64,000 bases of DNA from Verrucomicrobiaceae bacterium (lineage in GTDB: Bacteria > Verrucomicrobiota > Verrucomicrobiia > Verrucomicrobiales > Verrucomicrobiaceae), in contig JAIXOU010000134.1 in the NCBI GenBank assembly GCA_027486585.1, positions 1 to 64,000 on the forward strand, given 5' to 3'. Below, one piece after another: positions 1-8,362 of this stretch (position 1 is the stretch's first letter; each line of letters opens with the position of its first letter). The notes beneath the pieces are model-generated. The model did not search any database, had not been told where the DNA came from, and worked only from the letters and a program-made list of their open reading frames with translations. A program made the translations under genes and the position numbers.

Positions 1-23
1 AGTTTGCCATCCAGTTCGGTGCA

Positions 24-63
24 CGTTTTTTTGATCCGCAGCTAGCTGCGGATCAAAAAAACG
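24..63. repeat. 40-bp perfect palindrome
   Basis: Seven T, a GATCCGCAG arm, its exact complement and seven A form a perfect inverted repeat with no loop, bounded by CG on each side. A transcript from either strand would fold into a stable GC hairpin followed by a U run, so it could be a bidirectional rho-independent terminator. It could equally be the end of a lost mobile element or an assembly artefact, because it lies at the window edge. Confidence 0.75.
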
Positions 64-83
64 CAGCTACCTCCAAACCCTAA

Positions 84-683
84 ACCCAATCCCCGAAACA
101 CATACTTTCGGACACCTCCGACAAGGAGATCGGAGAAGCGATTCTTTCAGGTAAGCCAACTCACCTCATCCCTAGTACGAATAGCTATGATTGGCTCGGA
201 TCGGGAGCTTACTTCTGGGAGCATGATGCTGATCGGGCTTTTCAATGGGCCAAGCACGTCCAAAAACATCCGCAGCATTACCAGCAAAAGATCAAAGAAC
301 CCTTTGTGCTGGGGGCTGTGATTGACCTTGGTTTATGTCTCGATCTGACAAATTCTCTTTGCCTTGATGAGGTCCAACTTGCTCATGAAGAGTTGATGCA
401 GTTCTTCCAAACGATGGACATCCCAATGCCTGTTAATGAGCCTGGCTTTCATGACGATTTGGATCTCGTTAAAAGGCGTCTGGACTGTGCCACTGTGAAT
501 TTCGTGCATAAACTGCGCGCGGATATGAAACGACCAGCTTTCGATTCGGTCCGCTGCCCATTTGCTGAGGGGCAGCCACTTTACACAGGAGCCAAGATCA
601 TGAGCCGCACTCATGTCCAAATTTGTGTCAGGCATCCGCGCACCAGCATCCGGGGCTACTTTCGTCCGCTTCCGCCGCATTGA
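84..683 (+). pseudogene. 5'-truncated GAYFWE-type hypothetical protein
   Basis: The frame is open from just after a TAA at 81 to the TGA at 681-683, about 199 codons, but it has no ATG, GTG or TTG before the GTG at 306. Upstream of that GTG the translation already looks coding: TSDKEIGEAILSGKP, then SYDWLGSGAYFWE, then GAVIDLG near the GTG and CVRHP near the end. I recognise this as a conserved bacterial hypothetical family whose members normally begin with a Y-H-G-T type motif; here the matching position reads ILSDTSDKE, so the very N-terminus seems lost or shifted. Starting at 306 would remove the most conserved block, so a truncated or non-canonically initiated gene is more likely. A link to ADP-ribosyltransferase-like folds (HGT motif) is speculation. 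Confidence 0.5.
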
Positions 684-788
684 ATTGCTAATGCTGAGAG
701 GCCTTAACGCTCATGCTGATGAAAAAGGCTGGTTTTCTGGGAGAGAACCTCGACGCAGTTCCATCATGGCGTTCAGAATGTCCGCAGC

Positions 789-970
789 GAACCGCAACGC
801 GGTTCCGTCATACGGCGTTTGAGGTGGAGACGGTATCATGGAACGATCGAACCGTGACGGAACCTCGTTGAGGTTCGGCGGCGAATGGGGGCGCGAGGTG
901 TTCAAGTCCCAGGGGAGCGCTCGCCGAGGCTCGGCACCCCTGGGCTGTTGACGAAAGCCCGTTGGGCTTT
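789..970. repeat. Cluster of four short hairpins in a 308-base gene-free stretch
   Basis: The stretch 684-991 has no convincing gene. It holds four perfect inverted repeats: 789-805 (GAACCGC, loop AAC), 860-876 (GAACCTC, loop GTT), 908-944 (CCCAGGGG paired with CCCCTGGG, with a smaller GCCGAG/CTCGGC stem inside), and 954-970 (AAAGCCC, loop GTT). Three of the four have 7-bp stems with AAC or GTT loops. The regularity suggests a dispersed intergenic repeat element or a structured RNA, not random sequence. Confidence 0.6.
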
Positions 971-991
971 GGGGGCAACAATGCCAATTAA

Positions 992-1858
992 TCAACGGCA
1001 AAGGACCATCTTGAAAGGAATATCCTTTGGAGGGCCGTCTGTTAGCATTCGTAAAACCAAATCATATGAGACGTCAAACATATTCTCGCTACAACTCCAT
1101 GGAACCACTTCGAAAATTACATTAATCCAACCGCCCGGCTGAATTTTAATTGGTTCGGTATTTTGTATTGCCGATTTACCATTAGGAAGTGGCACGATAG
1201 GCGCAGATGCAGAATAGATACCTTCTCCAGAGTCTCCCAATAGACCACCTGGAAAAATCAAAGTCGGCGTACAAGTAATAGCTCCAATCTTGCAATCCGA
1301 AGGATTATGAATAGCAATCTCAAGACGCCAACCATAGCGATTATTCACGTTTGTTTTTGAATTGGTTATGGTTGCTTCCACAAGAGATTTGCCTTCGAAA
1401 TGAAAGTGCAAGTGATCACATAAATCCACCATACGCGGACCGGGATTCGCAACATACCAAGCAATTCGATCTCTCAGCTTGGTCTTTAGCGTGGCAATAC
1501 TCTTCTCGTAAACGATGTGAAATCGATGCTTGAGATCAAAAGGGATGTCGCTAGCTGAGTTGGTGATTAAAATCACTCTTTTATCAAGCGCATGAGCATA
1601 GCCAACTTCATAAAACACATTGGCATTTTGGTTCGACATATCCGCAACAATCATGTCGGCCTTAGCAATTTGAATGTAGATTTGGTCTAGCATTCCCTCA
1701 TCAAAAACCTGCTCATCAAGTCTTTCGCAATATGCCCCAGCTTCAGTGCATGCGGCCTTGATGCCAAGCTGATAGACATCATCGAACTCCTTCGAAAAAG
1801 GCATGACCACAAACACGAATGGTTTGGGCTTTGTCGAAGGCTCGATGATGTCATTCAT
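992..1858 (-). CDS. Nucleoside 2-deoxyribosyltransferase/TIR-like protein with C-terminal beta domain
   Basis: The 288-aa product opens with FVFVVMPFSKEFDDVY (about 14-29), followed by ADMIVADMSNQNANVFYEVGYAHALDK (67-93), here quoted as ADMIVADM and NVFYEVGYAHA. This matches the Rossmann-like NDT/TIR-like fold, where the conserved Glu (E84 here) in the E-x-G-x-A segment attacks an N-glycosidic bond. About 130 C-terminal residues form a separate, probably beta-rich domain that I cannot name. Related proteins occur as stand-alone signalling or defence NAD-hydrolase-like effectors, but activity here is inferred. It starts only 12 bases after the pyruvate carboxylase stop, with no clear ribosome binding site; its surroundings (hairpins, truncated gene) look accessory. 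Confidence 0.6.
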   Translation of the reverse strand: MNDIIEPSTKPKPFVFVVMPFSKEFDDVYQLGIKAACTEAGAYCERLDEQVFDEGMLDQIYIQIAKADMIVADMSNQNANVFYEVGYAHALDKRVILITNSASDIPFDLKHRFHIVYEKSIATLKTKLRDRIAWYVANPGPRMVDLCDHLHFHFEGKSLVEATITNSKTNVNNRYGWRLEIAIHNPSDCKIGAITCTPTLIFPGGLLGDSGEGIYSASAPIVPLPNGKSAIQNTEPIKIQPGGWINVIFEVVPWSCSENMFDVSYDLVLRMLTDGPPKDIPFKMVLCR

Positions 1859-1870
1859 AACGTTTTGATA

Positions 1871-4800
1871 TTACTTCACCAACCTCACCAGCAGATCCTT
1901 GCTCTCGACGCTTTCGCTGATCTTCACGAGGATCTCGCTGACGGTGCCGGAGGTTGGGGCGCTGATGGCGGCGAACATTTTCATGGCCTCTAGGGTCACG
2001 AGGGTTTCGCCTTCCTTCACTTTTTGGCCGACGGTGACGGCGATGCTGGCGACCATGCCGGGCATGGGGGCGCCGACTTGGGTCGGATCAGCTGGGTCGG
2101 CTTTGACTTTACTGACGGTGTTTACGGCGAGGGCTTTGTTCGTGACGGTGGTGTGGCGTGGGTAGCCGTTCAGCTCGAAGATGGCGGTCTGCTGACCGGC
2201 GGCGTCGGGCTCGGTCATGTTCAGTAGGCGGACGAAGAGGGTCTTGCCTTCTTCGAGGTTGATGTGGATCTCCTCCTTGTCACGCAGGCCATAATAATAG
2301 GCCGGTGTAGGCAGGGCGGCGACATCGCCATAGGTCTTGCGGAAGTCGGCGAACTTCAGGAAAACATCGGGATACATGAGGTAGCTCCAGACATCATCAT
2401 CGGTGGGCTTTTTCTTGAGCTTGCCTTCAAGCTCGGCGCGGACATCGGCGAGATTGATCTTCGCAGCGTGGGTGCCTGGGCGGCCTTTGATGCGCTTGCC
2501 ATTTTTCCCAACGATGGCGTCAGCGAGGGCGTTCCATTTCTTGCGGCTGTCGGCGGCCTTGGCGGGCTCCATACCGTAGAAGGGCTCGCCAAGCCAGCCT
2601 TCGAACATGCTGGTGACATCCTTGCTCCACTTGGTGCCGGTGAGCTGGAAGATGTCGTTGGGCTTCACGCCACGGGCGACGCACTCGATGGCGAGGTCGC
2701 CGACGACTTTGGATGAAGGGGTGACTTTGACGATGTCTCCGCAGAGTTGGTTCACCTCAGCATAAGCGTGAGCGATCTCAGGCCAGCGAGGTCCGAGGCC
2801 CATGCCGATGGCCTGTTCCTTGAGGTTCGTGTATTGGCCGCCAGGCATCTCGTGGAGATACACTTCGGCGGTGCCATAGGGCTCGGAGGTGTCGAAAGGC
2901 TTGTAGAAAGCGCGGACGGCGGCCCAATAGTCGCTAAGCTCCTGAAGCGCATCGACATTCATGCCTGTGTCACGCGGCGTGTGCTGGAGAGCAGCGACGA
3001 TGGAGTTTAAGTTCGGTTGGCTGGTGCCACCGGACATGGAAGCGATGGCGGCATCGCAGACATCGACTCCAGCTTCGGCGGCCTCGATGATGCTTGCGGC
3101 GTTCAGGCCGCTGGTGTCATGGGTGTGGAAGTGGATCGGGATGCCGACTTCATCTTTGAGAGCTTTGACGAGCTTTTTCGCGGCATACGGACGGACCAAT
3201 CCGGCCATGTCTTTGATGCAGAGCATGTGGGCTCCCATCTTCTCCAGCTCCTTGGCGAGACGGACATAGTATTTGAGGTCATACTTGTCGCGCTTCGGAT
3301 CAAGGATGTCGCCCGTGTAGCAAAGAGTGCCTTCGCAGATGCTGCTGGTGTCTTCACGCACGGCTTGCATGGCAGCGGTGAGGTTCGGCAGATAGTTCAG
3401 CGAGTCAAAGATGCGGAAGATGTCCATCCCATTCTCAGCCGAATGTTTGATGAAGCCTTTCACCACGTTGTCGGGGTAGTTGGTGTAACCGACGGCATTG
3501 CTGCCACGGAAGAGCATCTGGAGGAGGATGTTTGGCACCTTCGCGCGGATGTCGCGCAGACGATCCCAGGGATCTTCGCGGAGGAAGCGCATGCTCACGT
3601 CGAAAGTGGCTCCGCCCCACATCTCCAAAGAGAACAGGTCCGGCGTGCGACGCGCCACGGCATCGGCCACGGCGAGCATGTCAAAGGTTCTCATGCGTGT
3701 CGCCAGCAGGGACTGGTGAGCATCACGCATGGTGGTGTCGGTAATGAGTAGCTTTTTCTGCTTGGCGACCCAGCCTTTGCAAAACTTTTCAGGCCCCATT
3801 TCGGTAAGGAGCTGTTTTGTGCCTTTAGCAGGCTCAATGCGGTGATCCCATTTCGGAATGACAGGGACGATGAATGCCTTGTCCTGCTTATGCCCTTTCG
3901 CATGGGGATTGCCATTGACGATGGTGTCGGCAAGATAGTTCAGCAGCTTCGAGGCACGGTCTTTTCGGGCCACGAATTTGAGCAACTCTGGGTTGTTATC
4001 GATGAAGCGAGTGGTGGCTTGACCCGCTTTGAACTCCTCGTGATGCACCACGTTCATGAGGAACGGGATGTTGGTCTTTACCCCACGGATACGGAACTCG
4101 CGTAGTCCGCGATCCATGCGATCAAGCGCCTGCTGATAGGTGCGGGCGAAGACGGTCATCTTCACAAGCATGGAGTCATAATAAGGCGTGATGACCGCGT
4201 TCGTGGCACCAAGAGCACCATCGAGACGGATGCCGAAACCACCGGCGCTGCGATAGGTGAGGATCTTGCCAAAGTCAGGCGTGAAGCCGTTCTCAGGATC
4301 TTCTGTGGTGATACGGCATTGAATAGCGTAACCGCTTTTTTCAATCTTATCCTGAGTCGGCAATCCGAGAGGTTCTTCATGCACTTGATAACCCTGAGCG
4401 ATGAGGATCTGGCTTCTGACGATGTCGATACCAGTGATCTCTTCGGTGACGGTGTGCTCCACCTGAATACGCGGATTCATCTCGATGAAGAACCACTCAC
4501 CAGTCTCGCTATCCACGAGGAACTCGACGGTGCCAGCATGGGTGTAGTTGACTTCTTTGGCCAGTTTCACGGCTGCTTCACAGAGTTCGTCGATGACGCT
4601 TTGTTTCACACCATAACTCGGAGCCTGTTCGATCACCTTTTGATGACGACGCTGCACAGAGCAGTCGCGCTCATGCAGATGCAGGACGTGACCGTGTTTA
4701 TCCGCGAGGATCTGCACTTCGATGTGCTTAGCCTTACCAATGAAACGCTCCAAGAAGACAGCACCATTGCCAAAGGAACGCAGGGCTTCTGTCTGAGCCT

Positions 4801-5410
4801 CATCCAAGAGCTTCTCCAGATCTTTTGGCTCACGCACCACGCGCATGCCACGACCACCACCACCGAAGGCGGCTTTGATGATGAGAGGGAAACCAATCCG
4901 CTTGCCAGCGGCGATGGCTTCTTTACGATCACTGACTGCATCATCCGTACCTTCGAGAATGGAGACTTTCAACTTGCGAGCGATGTTACGGGCAGCAGTT
5001 TTGTCGCCCATCATGTCAAGGATCTTGGCCTCAGGTCCAATGAAGATAATCCCAGCGTCTGCGCAGGCCTGGGCAAAGGCAGGATTTTCAGAAAGGAACC
5101 CGTATCCTGGATGGATAGCGTCCACGCCCTTTTCTTTTGCCAGCGTAACGATGCCTTCAATGTCGAGATAAGCACCGAGCGGGCCTTTGTCCTTGTTCAG
5201 TTCGTAGGCCTCATCCGCCTTGAAACGATGCGGGCAAAAGCGGTCCTCGGCTGCGTAAATACCTACAGTTTTCAGCCCGAGTTCCGTGGCCGCCCGCATG
5301 ACGCGAATGGCGATTTCAGAGCGATTCGCGACCATGAGCTTCTTAATGGGCCGGATTGTCTGAACGGCGGGCTCGGTGCGGGAGGCTTTGGCGGCGGTTT
5401 TCTTGGGCAT
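1871..5410 (-). CDS. pyc: Pyruvate carboxylase (single chain)
   Basis: This 1179-aa enzyme carboxylates pyruvate to oxaloacetate with ATP and bicarbonate in the cytoplasm, feeding the TCA cycle and gluconeogenesis. Order of domains: biotin carboxylase (about 20-480, with KKLMVANRSEIAIR and the ATP-grasp loop GGGGRGM), carboxyltransferase of the HMGL-like fold (about 545-830, LLITDTTMRDAHQSLLATR), the PYC/OADA tetramerisation region, and a C-terminal biotinyl domain with EAMKM, K1144 being the biotin site. Full length for a type I pyruvate carboxylase. I chose the ATG at 5410; the frame stays open to a TTG at 5464 but the extra 18 residues are not family-like. The first 18 residues are Lys/Ala-rich. 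Confidence 0.97.
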   Translation of the reverse strand: MPKKTAAKASRTEPAVQTIRPIKKLMVANRSEIAIRVMRAATELGLKTVGIYAAEDRFCPHRFKADEAYELNKDKGPLGAYLDIEGIVTLAKEKGVDAIHPGYGFLSENPAFAQACADAGIIFIGPEAKILDMMGDKTAARNIARKLKVSILEGTDDAVSDRKEAIAAGKRIGFPLIIKAAFGGGGRGMRVVREPKDLEKLLDEAQTEALRSFGNGAVFLERFIGKAKHIEVQILADKHGHVLHLHERDCSVQRRHQKVIEQAPSYGVKQSVIDELCEAAVKLAKEVNYTHAGTVEFLVDSETGEWFFIEMNPRIQVEHTVTEEITGIDIVRSQILIAQGYQVHEEPLGLPTQDKIEKSGYAIQCRITTEDPENGFTPDFGKILTYRSAGGFGIRLDGALGATNAVITPYYDSMLVKMTVFARTYQQALDRMDRGLREFRIRGVKTNIPFLMNVVHHEEFKAGQATTRFIDNNPELLKFVARKDRASKLLNYLADTIVNGNPHAKGHKQDKAFIVPVIPKWDHRIEPAKGTKQLLTEMGPEKFCKGWVAKQKKLLITDTTMRDAHQSLLATRMRTFDMLAVADAVARRTPDLFSLEMWGGATFDVSMRFLREDPWDRLRDIRAKVPNILLQMLFRGSNAVGYTNYPDNVVKGFIKHSAENGMDIFRIFDSLNYLPNLTAAMQAVREDTSSICEGTLCYTGDILDPKRDKYDLKYYVRLAKELEKMGAHMLCIKDMAGLVRPYAAKKLVKALKDEVGIPIHFHTHDTSGLNAASIIEAAEAGVDVCDAAIASMSGGTSQPNLNSIVAALQHTPRDTGMNVDALQELSDYWAAVRAFYKPFDTSEPYGTAEVYLHEMPGGQYTNLKEQAIGMGLGPRWPEIAHAYAEVNQLCGDIVKVTPSSKVVGDLAIECVARGVKPNDIFQLTGTKWSKDVTSMFEGWLGEPFYGMEPAKAADSRKKWNALADAIVGKNGKRIKGRPGTHAAKINLADVRAELEGKLKKKPTDDDVWSYLMYPDVFLKFADFRKTYGDVAALPTPAYYYGLRDKEEIHINLEEGKTLFVRLLNMTEPDAAGQQTAIFELNGYPRHTTVTNKALAVNTVSKVKADPADPTQVGAPMPGMVASIAVTVGQKVKEGETLVTLEAMKMFAAISAPTSGTVSEILVKISESVESKDLLVRLVK

Positions 5411-5672
5411 GGTTGGTTGGTTTGGGAAAGTCGAGTATTTAAGAGCCGCGATTGTCCACGGCAAGCAAGTCTTTGCAAGCCATGAAGATCAACATGATTA
5501 CCCAAGGGATGTTTTAGTCATGCTATGGGTATCAGGTAACTCTGCGTGGTCTCACTTTCTTCCATGGACATGCTCCACGGCTTTGACGAAAATTGGATCT
5601 AAATCATCGGTCGTCATGTCATTGTGCGCATTGCTCTTGCAGGTTTCGGCGGATGGTTTTAGACAAGAGACT

Positions 5673-6269
5673 ATGTTTACTGGTCTCGTAGAAAGCACAG
5701 GCACTGTCATCACCCTCGATCCACGCGGCGAAAGTGCGCAATTGGTCCTCCGAGTCGGTCCGATGGCCGCAGAGTTGGCGCTGGGAGACAGTGTTGCGGT
5801 CAATGGCTGTTGCCTGACGGTGACGGCATGTGATGACGAAACGGCAAGTTTTGATCTCCTGATGCAGACACTTAAGGTGACGAGTCTGGGCGATCTAAAG
5901 AAAGGTAGTTTGGTCAATCTCGAGCGCGCCATGGCTCTGGGGACACGCTTTGGGGGGCATCTTGTTCAGGGCCATGTGGATACGACGGTGCGCATTCTGG
6001 ATTGGAGTCTGCATGGCCAAGATTATCGATTGGAAGTGGAGTTGCCTGCAGATCAGCGCGGGCTAGTGATTCCCAAAGGCTCGATCTGTCTCGACGGCAT
6101 TTCTCTAACGGCAGCCGAGGTGTCAGCGACAAGCGTCGTCTGTTGGATCATTCCTCATACGCATCAGGTTACCCATCTGAATACCAAGCGCAGCGGAGAC
6201 CGCCTGAATGTGGAGTTTGATATGCTGGGCAAATACGTGCGTGAGCTGATCAAGGCGCAGGCACTGTAG
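5673..6269 (+). CDS. ribE: Riboflavin synthase alpha chain
   Basis: The 198-aa protein converts two 6,7-dimethyl-8-ribityllumazine molecules into riboflavin and a pyrimidine. It begins with the family-typical MFTGLVE and shows the two tandem lumazine-binding repeats: the first with NGCCLTV (about 49) and the second with LDGISLT (about 144), plus GGHLVQGHVD between them. Length is normal. The ATG at 5673 is chosen because MFTGLVE is the conserved N-terminus; the frame is open further upstream. It is divergent from pyc and alone, with no other rib gene nearby; I see no FMN riboswitch in the upstream 200 bases. Confidence 0.96.
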   Translation: MFTGLVESTGTVITLDPRGESAQLVLRVGPMAAELALGDSVAVNGCCLTVTACDDETASFDLLMQTLKVTSLGDLKKGSLVNLERAMALGTRFGGHLVQGHVDTTVRILDWSLHGQDYRLEVELPADQRGLVIPKGSICLDGISLTAAEVSATSVVCWIIPHTHQVTHLNTKRSGDRLNVEFDMLGKYVRELIKAQAL

Positions 6270-6274
6270 TCTGA

Positions 6275-7345
6275 CTACTGGCTGTATTGCATCAGGATCG
6301 CTAGCAGAATGAGACCGAGAATGACTGCAATGGTGATTTTAACCCAGCTCAAGGGGTATTCTCCTGCTATCTTGCCCGTGGCTCCATTGACGGCCACTTG
6401 ATAGTTTTTGCTGCCGTAGGTGTAGGTCAGTAACCAGACGGGCAAGAGCGTGTGCTTGAAGGTTTGGGCGCTAAATGTTGGGGCAATCCGCAGTCCACGC
6501 TGGGTGTCTCCAGGGACTTGATTTGAGCATTCCTGACGAACGATTTCAGTCATGCGGCTGCGCGAGTTTTGGGCAGCTTCAATGAGGTCGATCTGGTATT
6601 GCTCGACGACCCAACCTGTGAGGTAACCTGGGTCATAGGGCAGCAAGGCTGTGGTGGTGGGAAACGGTTCCAGTTCAGCTAGCAAGGAGGCGTGCACACC
6701 TTTGGAAGCTGGCACGAGCAGGTCATCGTGAAACTGGCTGACGTGGCCGCTGGCGTATTCCCAGCGGGTATGCTGCTCACGGTTGCCTTTGTCGTCGGTG
6801 GTGTAGTAGTGATAGCCGGCTTCGGCTTCCCAGGGGCATTCGATGTGGGCATCAAAGGTCCAGTAGGGGAGATAAAGGCCGTGCAAGGTGTCGGTGAGAG
6901 CTTTGTCTCCGACGTCGCTGCGTGCCCAGAAGTGACTGCCATACCATTGTCGGATGGTTTCTCGGACGGTGCTTTCGGAGATCTGAAAGGGAAGTTGGCT
7001 GCCTGGTCGGATGGGTGACTGCACGTCATCCATGTTCATGAGTGCGGGAGAACCGCAGAAGTCGCAGGCTTGAGCCACGCGCTTTTCATCAAACACAGAG
7101 ATAGCCTGGCAGCTTTGGCATTTGACGGTCTTTCTTTCTGCTGCCCAGCCGCGCTTTTCATCTGGAAGCGCGCGCAGGGCTTCCGCTAAATCAGATTCGT
7201 CCACTAAGGTGCCATCGCCCTGCAGTTCAGCTGCTGATTCAGTGCTGCAATAAGGGCATATGAGTGCCTTCTTGGCAGGCGTCCAGACCGCCTGAGCCCC
7301 GCAGGCAGGGCACAGGTATTTGTTGATGGCAATGACTTCGGACAT
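6275..7345 (-). CDS. Zinc-ribbon protein with C-terminal membrane anchor
   Basis: The 356-aa product has two N-terminal zinc ribbons, CPACG...CPYC (12-33) and CQSC...CDFC (about 75-97), which resemble double zinc-ribbon proteins often mis-annotated as PriA- or TFIIB-like. A long central domain contains GLYLPYWTFDAH and a repeated aromatic pattern; the last 25 residues (KITIAVILGLILLAILM) are one transmembrane helix. It ends five bases from the ribE stop on the other strand. Function is not known to me; the layout suggests a tail-anchored cytoplasmic protein, possibly a membrane-associated chaperone or regulator. Confidence 0.6.
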   Translation of the reverse strand: MSEVIAINKYLCPACGAQAVWTPAKKALICPYCSTESAAELQGDGTLVDESDLAEALRALPDEKRGWAAERKTVKCQSCQAISVFDEKRVAQACDFCGSPALMNMDDVQSPIRPGSQLPFQISESTVRETIRQWYGSHFWARSDVGDKALTDTLHGLYLPYWTFDAHIECPWEAEAGYHYYTTDDKGNREQHTRWEYASGHVSQFHDDLLVPASKGVHASLLAELEPFPTTTALLPYDPGYLTGWVVEQYQIDLIEAAQNSRSRMTEIVRQECSNQVPGDTQRGLRIAPTFSAQTFKHTLLPVWLLTYTYGSKNYQVAVNGATGKIAGEYPLSWVKITIAVILGLILLAILMQYSQ

Positions 7346-7390
7346 GGCCCCGTGAATGGCGCTTGGCGTGACCTTGGTAAATGATTCAGG

Positions 7391-8308
7391 CTAGCTTAGC
7401 TTGGCACCCAGTTGCTTGAGCATGGCTTCGAGCATTTGGCCGTACTTCACATAGCTGTCGTATTGTTCCTTGGCCTTCTGCTCGGGGGAGAGTTCATCCG
7501 CAGCGCCTGCTCCGTGAAAGACAACGGCAACATGGGGCTCAATGCTGATGTAGCCTTTATAGTCGGTCTCCACGAGGTCTTTCATGATGCGCTGAGTCTG
7601 GCCTTGGCCTTCCCCCGGGAAAGTGTAAACGGCGTCGTTTTTAGCCACATCCCAGATGCCATCTTTGACATGTACGTGGGCCATGAACGGCTTAACCGCC
7701 TGATACATTTCCCAGGCGTCTTGCTTCTGACCTGGGCGGTCACGGTCATCGATAAAGACCGGGTTGCCGGTATCAAAGACCCATTTCATATCGGGCACGG
7801 CCTCAGCCATGCGCTGAACATAGGTCGGGCTCATGCCGCCCCAGTTCATGCAGTTTTCATGCACCACGGTGAGGCCTGCGTCTGCAAAGCGCTTGTTGAT
7901 TTCATTCATCCGGCGAATGCGCTCTGGGGCAAATTGCTCTTCCAGATCTTTGCCCTCAGCGTCTTTGCACACGGCGTAACTCATGACGCGGATCAGCTTA
8001 GCTCCGAGTCGATTCATACGCGGAATAGCGCGGGAGATTTCAGCCTCGGTGATGCTGAAGTCGTCGGTGATCTTTTTGGCCCAATTGCCGATCAAGGAAC
8101 CAAAGCCACTGATCTTCATGTTCGAGGCTGCTAACCTGTCACAGACTTGGTCAAAGAGCGCATCAGGGATCTCGTGCAAGTTGCCTTTGACTCCATCGAG
8201 CTCGACGCCACGACACTCGATGCTGTCCCAGCCGAGTTCCTGGTGGGCCTTGATTTGCACGTCGAGCGACGCACCTGCTTCATCTGCGATTCCAGTAAGT
8301 TTGATCAT
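7391..8308 (-). CDS. Sugar phosphate isomerase/epimerase, TIM barrel
   Basis: A 305-aa cytoplasmic protein of the xylose isomerase-like TIM-barrel superfamily (AP endonuclease family 2 fold). Visible signs are GIADEAGAS at the start, the metal-ligand strands VVHENCMNWGG (about 148-158), WVFDTGNPVF (about 176), MAHVHVKDG (about 212) and YISIEPHVAV near the end, which supply the His/Glu/Asp metal ligands. No signal peptide. It is followed downstream in the other direction of reading by a secreted lactonase and esterase on the same strand, so a role in carbohydrate or sugar-acid catabolism is likely; substrate unknown. Confidence 0.85.
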   Translation of the reverse strand: MIKLTGIADEAGASLDVQIKAHQELGWDSIECRGVELDGVKGNLHEIPDALFDQVCDRLAASNMKISGFGSLIGNWAKKITDDFSITEAEISRAIPRMNRLGAKLIRVMSYAVCKDAEGKDLEEQFAPERIRRMNEINKRFADAGLTVVHENCMNWGGMSPTYVQRMAEAVPDMKWVFDTGNPVFIDDRDRPGQKQDAWEMYQAVKPFMAHVHVKDGIWDVAKNDAVYTFPGEGQGQTQRIMKDLVETDYKGYISIEPHVAVVFHGAGAADELSPEQKAKEQYDSYVKYGQMLEAMLKQLGAKLS

Positions 8309-8362
8309 GGTGGGTGGTGATTACCTGTTTGATAAACGGCTCCGCTGAGAGGTCAAGGTATG

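Noticed and set aside
711-1001. Minus-strand frame of 96 codons over the hairpin cluster
   Set aside because: Arg/Pro-rich composition comes from the GC-rich inverted repeats; no conserved domain and it overlaps the next gene's end.
4319-5485. Long plus-strand open frame of about 388 codons
   Set aside because: It is exactly antisense to the pyruvate carboxylase gene, has no family likeness and arises from codon bias on the opposite strand.
5465-5672. Possible FMN riboswitch before riboflavin synthase
   Set aside because: No RFN-type conserved stems could be recognised in the 200 bases upstream.
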